A stretch of DNA of 64,000 nt from an uncultured Pirellula sp. (GTDB lineage Bacteria > Planctomycetota > Planctomycetia > Pirellulales > Pirellulaceae), in contig CAIOHR010000380.1 in NCBI GenBank assembly GCA_903858115.1, positions 1-64,000 on the forward strand. Direction: 5' to 3'. This document shows, one piece after another, positions 18,588-27,903 of the stretch. The notes below the pieces were generated by a model, which was given only the letters and a program-made list of their open reading frames with translations, did not search any database and was not told the origin of the DNA. A program made the translations under genes and the position numbers. Every line of letters begins with the position of its first letter. Positions within the stretch are counted from its first letter, which is position 1.

Positions 18588-18721
18588 TGATTCACTTTCG
18601 GTGCATTTTTCAGTTTTTTGCGTTGCAATATCGTTACCTTCGTCGCAACCCAGCCGAATGGCATCATTGGAGGTAGTTCAGGCCCGCTTCCCTACAGGAG
18701 CAAATCGCGAGACCGAGTACA

Positions 18722-21295
18722 ATGAAGATTGTCCCAGTCACCGCGATTCTGTCGTATAGATTCATGGCCAGTTCTACTCACCATCATAACCTAATCAAGG
18801 AATCAGATGAGTCTGCCGTCCCTGGCATGATTCCGAGCGATCCCCATGGACCATCCGTAGCCGATTCTGAAAAAACGGTGGTCCGGTCGGCCGCTCCAAT
18901 CCAGGAGATACAGATTCCCCCGCAATCGGATGTCCCTAGTACGCCGCGCATGTTGCCGTGGCAGATGGCCGCCGAGTCATTATTGGGGCTTCAGCTAGAC
19001 CAATTTCGAATAGAAACTTTGGTTGGAATTGGAGGAATGGGGGCGGTGTTTCGAGGGAAAGACACGCGTCTCGAACGGGATGTTGCGATCAAGGCGGTAC
19101 CGATTCTTGGTCGAGACCCTGAGTCGATGAGACGATTCCAGGTCGAAGCACAGTCAGCCGCGAAGTTAGACCATCCGAACATAGCGAGAGTTTATCATGT
19201 CGGCGAAACTGCCGACTGGAGCTATATCGTCTTTGAGTTCGTCGAAGGAGTGAATCTTCGGGAGTATGTGCTCCAGCAAGGTCCGATGTCCATCGATCAA
19301 TCTGTCTACATGATACGACAGGTTGCTCAAGCTCTTCAGCATGCTAGTGAACGTCAAGTGGTTCATCGCGACATCAAGCCATCGAATATCGTGCTAACCC
19401 CAACGGGGCAAGCCAAGATCGTAGATATGGGATTGGCACGAGTCACCGAGGTCGTACGTTCCTCGAACGATTTGACTGCGAGCGGTGTTACACTTGGAAC
19501 CTTTGATTACATTTCTCCCGAACAAGCTCACGATCCGAGAGACGTGGATGTGCGAAGCGATATCTATTCGCTCGGCTGCACGTGGTACTTTCTGTTAACA
19601 GGGTTTCCACCTTTCCCGGAGGGGACAGCGTTGCAGAAGCTCCTGATGCATGGTAGCAAGAACCCAGATGATCCTCGCAACTATCGACCAGAACTTAGCG
19701 ATTCGTTGATCGCTATTCTACGAAAAATGATTGCGAAACGGCCAATAGATCGGTACCAGAACCCGCTCGATCTCATCGACGATTTGCAGACGTTGGCAGT
19801 CGTTGATGGATTGGCTTGGACTCAATCCACCGATCCGCGAGAATCCCTCGCTGCAGAAGGAGAATCCTATTGGCGAAAACTATTGCCGCTGCTGTTTCCC
19901 TTTGCGTGCATTGTCGCGATTGCGATGTGGATGCAAAAGGACGCAACAAAGAGTGCATCTTTCATTATCCCGGATGTGGTGATGGCAGAAAACGATGCTG
20001 CTTCGCCATCCACGATCCCAGTGGTACCGCCTACTGAACCTTTGTCGGTGGTGCTCGCGGTCCCTGCCGATGCACGTAGTATCATTGTGGACGATCGATT
20101 CACGCTCGATCAGCTTGCAACGAACCGCCAGTTAGCTTCGTCGCTCGAACAAGCGGTGGAGCGTATCAATTTAACTCCAACAGCAGATCAAATTGTTATC
20201 CAGTCCGAGCTGCTTCAATGTCGTTCGAATTTACCGAAGCTGAATCGCAATCGTAATACGATGTTGATACATGGTCCACCAGGCAAACGCTGCAGGCTTG
20301 AGATTGAAGCTTCGATGGGAGATATCAACGAGTCGCGTGCGTGGCTTGACTGTTCAACAACCAGTTATGTCTTTGAGAATTGTGATCTTGTTTGGAAAGA
20401 GAGCGATGAAAGAGAGGTGCTCTTTCTCTGTCGCCCAGGCAGTATGTTAACTTTGATAGGTTGCACGATCACAATCGAAACAGACGGTTCCTTATCGAAT
20501 GGTGGAGCACTGCCGATTGTGGTTCGATGCGAATCGTCCGCGGAGTCGTCAAACCCTGTCGATGACTATAGCAGCGCTCGCCTCTCTTTCCGCGATGTTG
20601 TTGTGCATGGACGTGCGGACATGTTGCAGGCCTCTTCGCCAATTCGTGTCGAATGTGTGTGGAAGAACTCCGTCGTCGCCGTGAATGGGAGCATTTTGAG
20701 TTTGCCACGGGTCAATGTTGCGAATCGTATGACAAGTGTCGTGAGAATGAATCTTCAAAATGTCACGACTTGGACGCCTCGGAGTTGGGTTTACGCGAGT
20801 TGGATCAGCGGAGACGCTCCACCCGTCCAAGTCATTCGAACGGCAGAGCAATGTGTGTTTGGAGGTATGGAGTCGATAGTATTGTGGGATGTTGCAGCCA
20901 CAGACGAGTGGAAGTTCTGGGAGCAATCAAAACGCGGCCAAGAACTCTCCCGTTGGCTCGATTTTCGCGGGGCGGACAACTGTTACGACGAATCGGTTAC
21001 CAAACAGTTGCTCGAAGCTAGATTACGAAACGGGATGATGGAGCAACTCCCCTTTGTGCCTGAGGCAAAGCTACTCTCCGAGGAACGTGGACTCGAATCG
21101 GCCATTCCGTGGAGGATAAAGCCCAATCAAGAACAAGTCGTCTCACCGTACTTTGATTTACGCGTCCTAGAATTGGTAGAAACCAGTTTTCCTCGCGGAG
21201 CAAACTTAGAAGTTCTCCGTGCGTTCACGGCCCCCAGCCAACCTCCAACGGGAAATGATTCCGATGCACGAGGGACAACGATTCGGTTACAATAG
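18722..21295 (+). CDS. Membrane Ser/Thr protein kinase with exported C-terminal domain
   Basis: The protein has up to 857 residues; an alternative ATG at 18764 would remove 14, and neither start has a strong ribosome site. A low-complexity region precedes the kinase domain at about residues 97-370. The domain shows the Gly loop GIGGMGAVFRG, catalytic Lys in VAIKAV, the HRDIKPSN catalytic loop, and a magnesium motif that reads DMG instead of DFG. The activation segment runs from GTFDYISPEQA. One membrane segment lies near 392-412. The remaining 440 residues are outside the cytoplasm, beta-rich and with repeated short strands that suggest a right-handed beta helix (inference). It probably senses or anchors something outside and phosphorylates cytoplasmic partners. 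Confidence 0.9.
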   Translation: MKIVPVTAILSYRFMASSTHHHNLIKESDESAVPGMIPSDPHGPSVADSEKTVVRSAAPIQEIQIPPQSDVPSTPRMLPWQMAAESLLGLQLDQFRIETLVGIGGMGAVFRGKDTRLERDVAIKAVPILGRDPESMRRFQVEAQSAAKLDHPNIARVYHVGETADWSYIVFEFVEGVNLREYVLQQGPMSIDQSVYMIRQVAQALQHASERQVVHRDIKPSNIVLTPTGQAKIVDMGLARVTEVVRSSNDLTASGVTLGTFDYISPEQAHDPRDVDVRSDIYSLGCTWYFLLTGFPPFPEGTALQKLLMHGSKNPDDPRNYRPELSDSLIAILRKMIAKRPIDRYQNPLDLIDDLQTLAVVDGLAWTQSTDPRESLAAEGESYWRKLLPLLFPFACIVAIAMWMQKDATKSASFIIPDVVMAENDAASPSTIPVVPPTEPLSVVLAVPADARSIIVDDRFTLDQLATNRQLASSLEQAVERINLTPTADQIVIQSELLQCRSNLPKLNRNRNTMLIHGPPGKRCRLEIEASMGDINESRAWLDCSTTSYVFENCDLVWKESDEREVLFLCRPGSMLTLIGCTITIETDGSLSNGGALPIVVRCESSAESSNPVDDYSSARLSFRDVVVHGRADMLQASSPIRVECVWKNSVVAVNGSILSLPRVNVANRMTSVVRMNLQNVTTWTPRSWVYASWISGDAPPVQVIRTAEQCVFGGMESIVLWDVAATDEWKFWEQSKRGQELSRWLDFRGADNCYDESVTKQLLEARLRNGMMEQLPFVPEAKLLSEERGLESAIPWRIKPNQEQVVSPYFDLRVLELVETSFPRGANLEVLRAFTAPSQPPTGNDSDARGTTIRLQ

Positions 21296-21337
21296 TTTGC
21301 TTCTCCTAACCCGCCTTCCGATACTTTCGATTTTGTT

Positions 21338-24300
21338 ATGCCTACTCAAGTGAACACTTTGAAATCAAGCCTTCCTTTCCTGCTCGGACTGTTCGCGATT
21401 GGGACAGCATTTTTTTCCCCTACGAACGGCTGGTCAGAGGAAAAACTTAGCTTCAACCGTGATATTCGTCCGATCCTCTCGCAAGCTTGTTTTCGCTGTC
21501 ATGGTTTTGATGCGAAAACACGAGAAGCCGATTTGCGACTCGACACCCCGGAAGGGGCTTTTGCAACACAGGACGGTTCCGCGGCCATCGCTCCCGGCAA
21601 ACTCGATCAGAGTAAGGCTTGGAAGCGGATCAATTCTGCAGATCCCGATTCCGTGATGCCGCCTCCGTCTTCCAACAGGCAACTCTCGGAGAGTGAAAAG
21701 AAGATCCTTCAAACATGGATCGAACAAGGAGCGACGTACGAAAAGCATTGGTCACTGGAGCCAATACCCAGCGCCAAGGAATCTCTCAATATTGACAATC
21801 ATTTAGAGAAGGAGATTCGTAAACTAGAGCTTTCGGTCAACGATCGAGCTGATCCAGTGACGCTGGTACGGCGTCTTGCGTTCACCTTAACTGGATTGCC
21901 ACCGAAATGGGAGGACGTCCAGTTTTTTGTATCCGATCCTTCACCCGCACATTATGAGAAGCTGACGGAGCGATATCTCTCGAGCCAACACTACGGCGAA
22001 GAAATGGCAAAACACTGGCTCGATGTGGCACGCTATGGCGATACGCATGGATTGCACTTGGACAACGAAAGAACCATGTGGGCTTACCGAGATTGGGTCA
22101 TACAAGCGTTCAACAAAAATCTCCCATTCGATCAATTCACGATCGATCAATTGGCTGGCGATTTGAGAGAAAACCCAACCCAAGACCAAATGGTTGCCAC
22201 TGGGTTCAATCGTTGCAACGTGACAACCAGTGAAGGCGGAGCGATCAACGATGAGTTCTTGTTTCGTTATGCAGTCGATCGAACGAGTACAACGATTCAA
22301 ACTTGGCTTGGGTTAACAGGTGGATGCGCTGTGTGTCACGATCACAAGTATGATCCGTTAAGCACTTCCGAGTTTTACTCCATGTATTCGTTCTTTTACA
22401 GTGCCGCAGATCCTGCGATGGATGGAAACATTGCCGAAACACAACCATTTCTTTCACTCGCTTCCGTGGAACAAAAGAATGCCATCGCCGCAGCCAAGAC
22501 AGCGGAGAATGATGCGCAGACTGAATTATTGAAGTTTGCTGCTAGACGAGAAAGCAGAACAGCACTTCCAACGAAAGGCACGGAGCCAAAGTCAAAATCG
22601 TTTTTTCGATCCCAGGTATGGCTGGACGATGAGTTTCCGATTGGCAGCAAAACGCGAAATACATCACGCAATGCAGAACAGTGGATTCAAAATTCAGATT
22701 CCCCGATGGGACTTCGCCACTTAACTCAATCGTTCGGAAGTAAATTCGAGCAGACGATTTCGGGAGGATGGCCGACGATGACTATCCCCGAAGATGGCAA
22801 GCTCCACTTCTGGGTTAGGCCCGATAGGTTCGAACCCCCGAAGGCGATAAGCCTCAGCCTCAAGGTTGGCAAAAAGAGTAAACGCTGGGTTTGGGCAAAT
22901 AGCGAGGAGTCAGGAAAGTTGCTGGCCGCTGGACAAAAGGAACCAGATGGTCCGTTGCCTGTCGCTGGTCAGTGGACGCAGTTGTCTGTATCACTCAGTG
23001 ACTTGCCTGCCAACGATGTCGTACAAGATTTGCAGTTTGGACTCTTCAATGGAATCTGCGAGTGGGATGCTTTCGTATGTTCCGGTAGTTATGAGAACAC
23101 GGAAGAGTCGCATGACTGGAAGAAGTGGTGGGAGAAACAGAAGGGGACGGATGTGCTTCTTGCGTCTGGCCCCATCGCCGAGGCTATCAAAGCAGGCCCA
23201 GACAGCGAACCTGGGAAGAAGCATGCATCTGAGGTTGAGACACACTACTATGCATACATATGCGAACAGGTGAGTCCTGAATTGTTGTCCAAGCGTAAAG
23301 CCTGGAGAGCGAAGAGAGTCGAACGATCCATTTTGGAGAAGTCCGTTGCTGGAACGTTTGTGTTCAAAGACATGGATACTCCGCGGGAAGCATTTGTGAT
23401 GAAGCGAGGGCAATACGATGCCAAAGGTGCGCCCGTGAAACCCTCAACACCTGCATTCTTGCCAACGTTAAAGTTAGCCAATCCAGAGGCTCGGCCTACA
23501 CGATTGGATCTTGCAAAATGGTTGGTCAGTGAAGAAAACCCTTTGACGGCACGAGTAACGGTGAATCGATTCTGGCAACAAGTGTTCGGCAGAGGTATTG
23601 TTCTCTCCAGTGATGATTTCGGCACCCAGGGAATCCCTCCTACACATCCTGAACTGTTGGATGCATTGGCTGACGATTTTCGCAGTTACGGCTGGGATGT
23701 GAAACGACTGATGAAACAGCTCGTAATGACTCGCGCTTTTCAACGATCTTCAACAATTTCCGACCGATCGATGGAAGTCGATCCAGAAAACAAGTTCTTA
23801 TCGCGTGGCCCTCGAATGCGATTAGATGCGGAACAGATTCGAGACAGCGTATTGGCAGCTTCTGTGACCCTCAATCCAGCTATGGGCGGACATGGATTTC
23901 TAACCTATCAACCGCCCCAGATTTGGGAACCGGTCGGGTATGGTGACTCCAATACACGATACTATCTTCAAGACCACGGACCCAGCATCTATCGAAGAAG
24001 TGTTTATGCGTTTATCAAACGAACAGCTCCTCCACCGTTCATGACGAACTTCGACGCTCCAAACCGTGAACAGTTCTGTACGAAACGTGAACGAAGTAAT
24101 ACTCCGCTTCAAGCGTTGCAGCTCATGAACGATGTTCAATACGTCGAAGCAGCACGCGTCATGGCGGAACGAGTGTGGGCAGCCAATCTACCATCCGATC
24201 TTGCCCGATTGGAATACATTATGGAACAATCACTCTCTCGAAAACCGACCGATAGCGAAACGAAGACTTTGCTCAATGCTTATCAGCTTTTCAGGAATCG

Positions 24301-24448
24301 ATTTGCTGTGTCACCTGAGGATGCGAAAAAACTATCAGTGGTTGGAGAGGCATTGATCAAGCCGGATTTGCCCGCGACCGAAGTGGCTCCTTTAGCGTTG
24401 CTGATTAACTTGGTCTTCAACCTCGATGAATTTGTGAATCGCAACTAG
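21338..24448 (+). CDS. Planctomycete cytochrome c, DUF1549/DUF1553 protein
   Basis: This 1036-residue protein has a signal peptide at about 1-33. The order is a PSCyt1 cytochrome domain with the heme motif CFRCH at residues 51-55, then a DUF1549 domain that itself includes a second CXXCH (CAVCH at 330-334), a carbohydrate-binding-like central region, and a C-terminal DUF1553 domain from about residue 690, seen in LTARVTVNRFWQQVFGRG and NTPLQALQLMND. Such proteins are expanded in planctomycetes and are thought to act in redox reactions on extracytoplasmic polymers; the reaction is unproven. It starts 42 bases after the kinase gene and ends 3 bases before maf, so it sits mid-operon. Confidence 0.95.
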   Translation: MPTQVNTLKSSLPFLLGLFAIGTAFFSPTNGWSEEKLSFNRDIRPILSQACFRCHGFDAKTREADLRLDTPEGAFATQDGSAAIAPGKLDQSKAWKRINSADPDSVMPPPSSNRQLSESEKKILQTWIEQGATYEKHWSLEPIPSAKESLNIDNHLEKEIRKLELSVNDRADPVTLVRRLAFTLTGLPPKWEDVQFFVSDPSPAHYEKLTERYLSSQHYGEEMAKHWLDVARYGDTHGLHLDNERTMWAYRDWVIQAFNKNLPFDQFTIDQLAGDLRENPTQDQMVATGFNRCNVTTSEGGAINDEFLFRYAVDRTSTTIQTWLGLTGGCAVCHDHKYDPLSTSEFYSMYSFFYSAADPAMDGNIAETQPFLSLASVEQKNAIAAAKTAENDAQTELLKFAARRESRTALPTKGTEPKSKSFFRSQVWLDDEFPIGSKTRNTSRNAEQWIQNSDSPMGLRHLTQSFGSKFEQTISGGWPTMTIPEDGKLHFWVRPDRFEPPKAISLSLKVGKKSKRWVWANSEESGKLLAAGQKEPDGPLPVAGQWTQLSVSLSDLPANDVVQDLQFGLFNGICEWDAFVCSGSYENTEESHDWKKWWEKQKGTDVLLASGPIAEAIKAGPDSEPGKKHASEVETHYYAYICEQVSPELLSKRKAWRAKRVERSILEKSVAGTFVFKDMDTPREAFVMKRGQYDAKGAPVKPSTPAFLPTLKLANPEARPTRLDLAKWLVSEENPLTARVTVNRFWQQVFGRGIVLSSDDFGTQGIPPTHPELLDALADDFRSYGWDVKRLMKQLVMTRAFQRSSTISDRSMEVDPENKFLSRGPRMRLDAEQIRDSVLAASVTLNPAMGGHGFLTYQPPQIWEPVGYGDSNTRYYLQDHGPSIYRRSVYAFIKRTAPPPFMTNFDAPNREQFCTKRERSNTPLQALQLMNDVQYVEAARVMAERVWAANLPSDLARLEYIMEQSLSRKPTDSETKTLLNAYQLFRNRFAVSPEDAKKLSVVGEALIKPDLPATEVAPLALLINLVFNLDEFVNRN

Positions 24449-24451
24449 TCC

Positions 24452-25063
24452 ATGCAAGCTTCCTGTTTCGTTCCGCCAGATGGTTTTGTCGCTGACGCTC
24501 GAAAGCTCATTCTGGCCAGCGGCTCTCCGCGCCGGAGTGAACTGCTGGCGAGATATGGTTACGATTTTCAAGTGAGAGTGCCAGATGATCATGCTGAGTG
24601 TGGTATTTGTTCTCGCGAAATGCCGCCGGAATTGGTCGCACGGCTCGCCTATCAGAAAGCCGCAAATGTCATTGAGAAGATCGAAAGCGGCTTGGTAGTC
24701 GCCTGTGACACTGTTGCAGAGTGTGTGGCCATTGTTCTGGGAAAGCCAGAAGATGCGGATCATGCAAGAGAAATGCTCAAACGCTTGCGCGGTCGAGAGC
24801 ACTCTGTTTACAGTGGGTTATGTATCTGGGACAAAGAGTCCGCTCGCCGATCCATACGTGTGGATGTTTCACGCCTCAAAATGGATAACATTTCGGATAG
24901 TGAGATAGAGGCGTATCTTGAGACGGAGCAATGGATGGGCAAAGCAGGTGCATTTGGTTTTCAGGATGGTCCAGATTGGATCCATCTGATAGATGGAAGC
25001 CCGACCAACGTAGTTGGACTACCGATGGAACTATTGGCGACTATGCTTCAAGAGTTTCGGTAG
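24452..25063 (+). CDS. maf: Maf-family nucleotide pyrophosphatase
   Basis: The protein has 203 residues, the usual size. The signature LILASGSPRRSELLARYG lies at residues 19-36. A catalytic Asp appears in VACDTVAE near 90, where many relatives read ADT. The substrate-binding block GKAGAFGFQDG, near 165, varies from the common GKAGGYGIQ. Maf proteins hydrolyse dTTP/UTP or modified nucleotides to monophosphates and pyrophosphate and are linked to septum arrest in Bacillus. The gene begins 3 bases after the cytochrome gene stop and is followed after 10 bases by the histidine kinase, so it is embedded in a probable operon that does not otherwise concern nucleotides. Confidence 0.93.
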   Translation: MQASCFVPPDGFVADARKLILASGSPRRSELLARYGYDFQVRVPDDHAECGICSREMPPELVARLAYQKAANVIEKIESGLVVACDTVAECVAIVLGKPEDADHAREMLKRLRGREHSVYSGLCIWDKESARRSIRVDVSRLKMDNISDSEIEAYLETEQWMGKAGAFGFQDGPDWIHLIDGSPTNVVGLPMELLATMLQEFR

Positions 25064-25073
25064 CTGGTTCGGC

Positions 25074-26435
25074 ATGGATCTACAAAAATCTACTCAGTCT
25101 TCGGTGTTTCGATCGCCAGCCCGCATCTTGGGTTTGATGCTTGGCGTCGTCTTCGTTGTGGAAGCGGCGGTCATGGTGATGTTGCCATTTCTGGTACCCG
25201 ATAGTTTGGGAGAAACGACCCGCGCGATGGTCGACGCTTTTTTGTTGACCATCATTTGCGCACCCTTACTATGGTGGGTGATTGTTGGTCCGCTTCGCCG
25301 CATAGCCATTCAAGAACACCAACGCAGTGAGACAATTGTGGCAAACGCAAGCGAAAGTATTCTTACATTCGATCGCGATGGAAACATTCTCTCACACAAT
25401 CGTGCAGCCTCTACTCTTTTTGGAGTTCCTGATGATTCGTGGCATCGAAGACATTTGCGAACGGTCATCCCAGAGTTCCCAGAGGAATTAGGCCGATTAC
25501 CGCAGGATCTTCGCTTTTTCGGAATACGATCCGATTCTAAACAATTCCCGGTTCAAGTTTCAATCAGCGAATATCCCAGCGAATCAATGAGGATGTATAT
25601 CGCGATCATTCGAGATTTGACGTGGTCCGAACGTGCTGAACAGGCGAATATCGAAGCAGTTCGCGAAAAAGAAGCACTGCGTACTCAGCAAATGGCGACC
25701 CTGGCGCAGCTCGCCACAGGTGTGGCTCACGAGATTCGGAATCCCTTAACATCCATCAAGATGTTGATTCAAGTCAATCGTTCGAAGTTCGCGAAAGAAG
25801 GGCTTCCAACCGATGACCTTGAGTTGGTAGAAGGAGAAATCCGAAGAATGGAGCGATCCGTGAATAGTCTATTGGAGTACGCTCGTCCCGAAAGAAGTGA
25901 ATTCTGTGAAGTGGATTTGAGTCATGTTATACAACGAACACATCAACTGATTGTGGGTCGAAGCCAATCGCAGAATGTGATTGTCTCGATTCAGCAACCC
26001 TCGCATGCCATTCGCCTAAATGCAGATCCGGCGCAGATTCACCAGTTGCTCCTGAACCTATGCCTCAATGCACTAGATGAAATGCCCTCGGGAGGTGAAT
26101 TGACGCTCTCAGTTCGAGAGCACGAAAACTCTGCAGAAGTTGCTGTTCGCGACACAGGTAATGGCATTGACGAAGGAATGATGGAAAAACTATTCACTCC
26201 ATTTGTGACAACCAAGCCTGGCGGAGTTGGATTGGGGCTAGGCATATGTCGTCGTATCGCAGAATCGCACCAAGGGACACTCGTCGCATCGAACAATAGC
26301 GACCGAGGTGCTAACTTTGTACTTACCCTGCCACTGATTGCCAAATCCCCGTCTGCCAATAAATCGCAAACGGATCGATTGTCTTCCCTTTCTGCCGTAC
26401 CACCGGACCGTTCACCCCTAAGCGAGTACTCATGA
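25074..26435 (+). CDS. NtrB-type sensor histidine kinase
   Basis: I place the start at the ATG 25074 (453 residues), just after the maf stop; a longer frame would begin inside maf. Two membrane segments lie at about residues 18-40 and 52-70 with only a short loop between them, so a large external sensor is absent. A PAS domain follows (residues about 80-190, opening with ANASESILTFDRDGNIL). The HisKA box is GVAHEIRNPLTSIKML with the phospho-accepting His, and the ATPase domain has NALDEMP (N box), DTGNGID (G1) and GGVGLGLGICRRI (G2). Its stop overlaps the response-regulator start as ATGA, so they are a cognate pair. Confidence 0.93.
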   Translation: MDLQKSTQSSVFRSPARILGLMLGVVFVVEAAVMVMLPFLVPDSLGETTRAMVDAFLLTIICAPLLWWVIVGPLRRIAIQEHQRSETIVANASESILTFDRDGNILSHNRAASTLFGVPDDSWHRRHLRTVIPEFPEELGRLPQDLRFFGIRSDSKQFPVQVSISEYPSESMRMYIAIIRDLTWSERAEQANIEAVREKEALRTQQMATLAQLATGVAHEIRNPLTSIKMLIQVNRSKFAKEGLPTDDLELVEGEIRRMERSVNSLLEYARPERSEFCEVDLSHVIQRTHQLIVGRSQSQNVIVSIQQPSHAIRLNADPAQIHQLLLNLCLNALDEMPSGGELTLSVREHENSAEVAVRDTGNGIDEGMMEKLFTPFVTTKPGGVGLGLGICRRIAESHQGTLVASNNSDRGANFVLTLPLIAKSPSANKSQTDRLSSLSAVPPDRSPLSEYS

Positions 26436-27847
26436 ATCGTTTACTGGTTATTGATGACGAGGTCTCCATTCTACGCGCTTTTGAACGTGCGTTTGCTGAT
26501 GAGCATACCGTGGTCACGACGGCAAAATCAGGTAGCGAGGGCGAAGAAATATTCCTTACCTCCAAGCCAGATGTTGTGGTGCTCGATCTCAGCTTACCCG
26601 ACGTTTCTGGAATCGAATGCTTTAAGCGTTTGAGGGCTATTGATGCCCGAATCCCAGTGATTTTCATTACAGGTCACGGCACTGTTGAAACCGCCATCGA
26701 AGCAACCAAATTGGGTGCATACGATTATCTTTTCAAGCCGCTCGAGCTGGATGAGATTCGTGAACTTTTGTCCAAAGCATTCAATCTTAGCCGAATGGTG
26801 CGAGTGCAACCCGTCCTATCCGAAGAAGCAAACAACATCGATGCGGATGCGATTGTCGGTCGATGCAAAGCGATGAAAGAAGTGTATAAATCGATCGGTC
26901 TGGTCGCATCACAGAACATCGCTGTTCTGTTACAGGGGGAGAGTGGAACGGGCAAAGAAGTCGTTGCCCAAGCCATCTATCATCATAGCGACCGAGCGAA
27001 CGGGCCATTCCAAGCGATCAATTGCGCGGCAATTCCCGATGCATTGCTCGAAAGCGAAATTTTTGGGCACGAGAAAGGTGCCTTTACCGATGCACAAAGA
27101 CAAAGGATCGGAAAACTGGAACAGGCCCACCACGGCACTTTATTTCTCGATGAAGTTGGGGATATGTCCCCGCTTACACAAGCCAAATTGTTACGAGTGT
27201 TACAGGACCAAACCTTTGAACGAGTCGGTAGCAACACTCCAATCACGGTGGATACACGCATCATCGCGGCTACCAATCACGATCTCAAGAAGCTCGTTTC
27301 CGAGGGATTATTCCGACTGGATCTGTTCTTTCGCCTCAGCGTGTTTTCGATCCAGCTACCTCCCTTGCGGGACCGAGGTGATGATCTTGGAATTCTGGCC
27401 GACTACTTCGTGCGCAAGTACAGTAAAGCCTTTGGAAAGGAACTCAGAAGTGTTGCCCCGGACACATTGAAAAAGCTGCAAGAGTACCATTGGCCAGGAA
27501 ACGTACGCGAACTCGAAAGTGTGATCAAGCAATCGCTCCTCAAGGCCCGTGGAAGCGTACTTCTACCCGAGTTTCTGCCGTCGCTAGCTGTGAATGACAA
27601 CGTCCATTCTACATTCGTTCGCGGCGACAGCGGTCTGTCCTCTGATTTCGTGGCAGCACTGCTAAAGAGTGGTTCGAATAATCTCTATGCTGAAGTCATC
27701 AACAATACCGAACGACAACTCTTGACCCAGGTGTTGGAGTTCACGTCAGGCAATCAGTTGAAAGCATCCAATATCCTCGGAATTTCACGCGTGACTCTAA
27801 GAAGTAAACTGAAAATCCTTGGAATCCAAGCGAGCGATTTTGGATAG
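26432..27847 (+). CDS. NtrC-type sigma-54-dependent response regulator
   Basis: The protein has 471 residues with three domains. The receiver spans 1-120 with the acidic pair at residues 8-9 and the phosphorylated Asp at 52 (VVLDLSLPD). The AAA+ sigma-54 interaction domain spans about 145-370: Walker A GESGTGKE near 169, FLDEVGD near 237 and an arginine-finger region near 290. The C-terminal Fis-type helix-turn-helix covers about 430-471 (KASNILGISRVTLRSKLK). The sigma-54 contact loop reads GAFTDA at 216-221 instead of the usual GAFTGA. The overlapping histidine kinase should phosphorylate it. The regulator would activate sigma-54 promoters; targets are not visible in the window. Confidence 0.95.
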   Translation: MNRLLVIDDEVSILRAFERAFADEHTVVTTAKSGSEGEEIFLTSKPDVVVLDLSLPDVSGIECFKRLRAIDARIPVIFITGHGTVETAIEATKLGAYDYLFKPLELDEIRELLSKAFNLSRMVRVQPVLSEEANNIDADAIVGRCKAMKEVYKSIGLVASQNIAVLLQGESGTGKEVVAQAIYHHSDRANGPFQAINCAAIPDALLESEIFGHEKGAFTDAQRQRIGKLEQAHHGTLFLDEVGDMSPLTQAKLLRVLQDQTFERVGSNTPITVDTRIIAATNHDLKKLVSEGLFRLDLFFRLSVFSIQLPPLRDRGDDLGILADYFVRKYSKAFGKELRSVAPDTLKKLQEYHWPGNVRELESVIKQSLLKARGSVLLPEFLPSLAVNDNVHSTFVRGDSGLSSDFVAALLKSGSNNLYAEVINNTERQLLTQVLEFTSGNQLKASNILGISRVTLRSKLKILGIQASDFG

Positions 27848-27875
27848 CCATGAATCGTTGAGCATCACCCAATAG

Positions 27876-27896
27876 GCGAGTCTCTCTGAGGCTCGC
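27876..27896. terminator. Hairpin between convergent genes
   Basis: GCGAG-T-CTC, loop TCT and GAG-G-CTCGC form a nine-pair stem with a central T-G pair. It lies between the convergent stops of the response regulator and the beta-lactamase/NamZ gene, where a two-way terminator is expected. There is no long T run on either side. Confidence 0.5.
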
Positions 27897-27903
27897 TGGC
27901 TGC

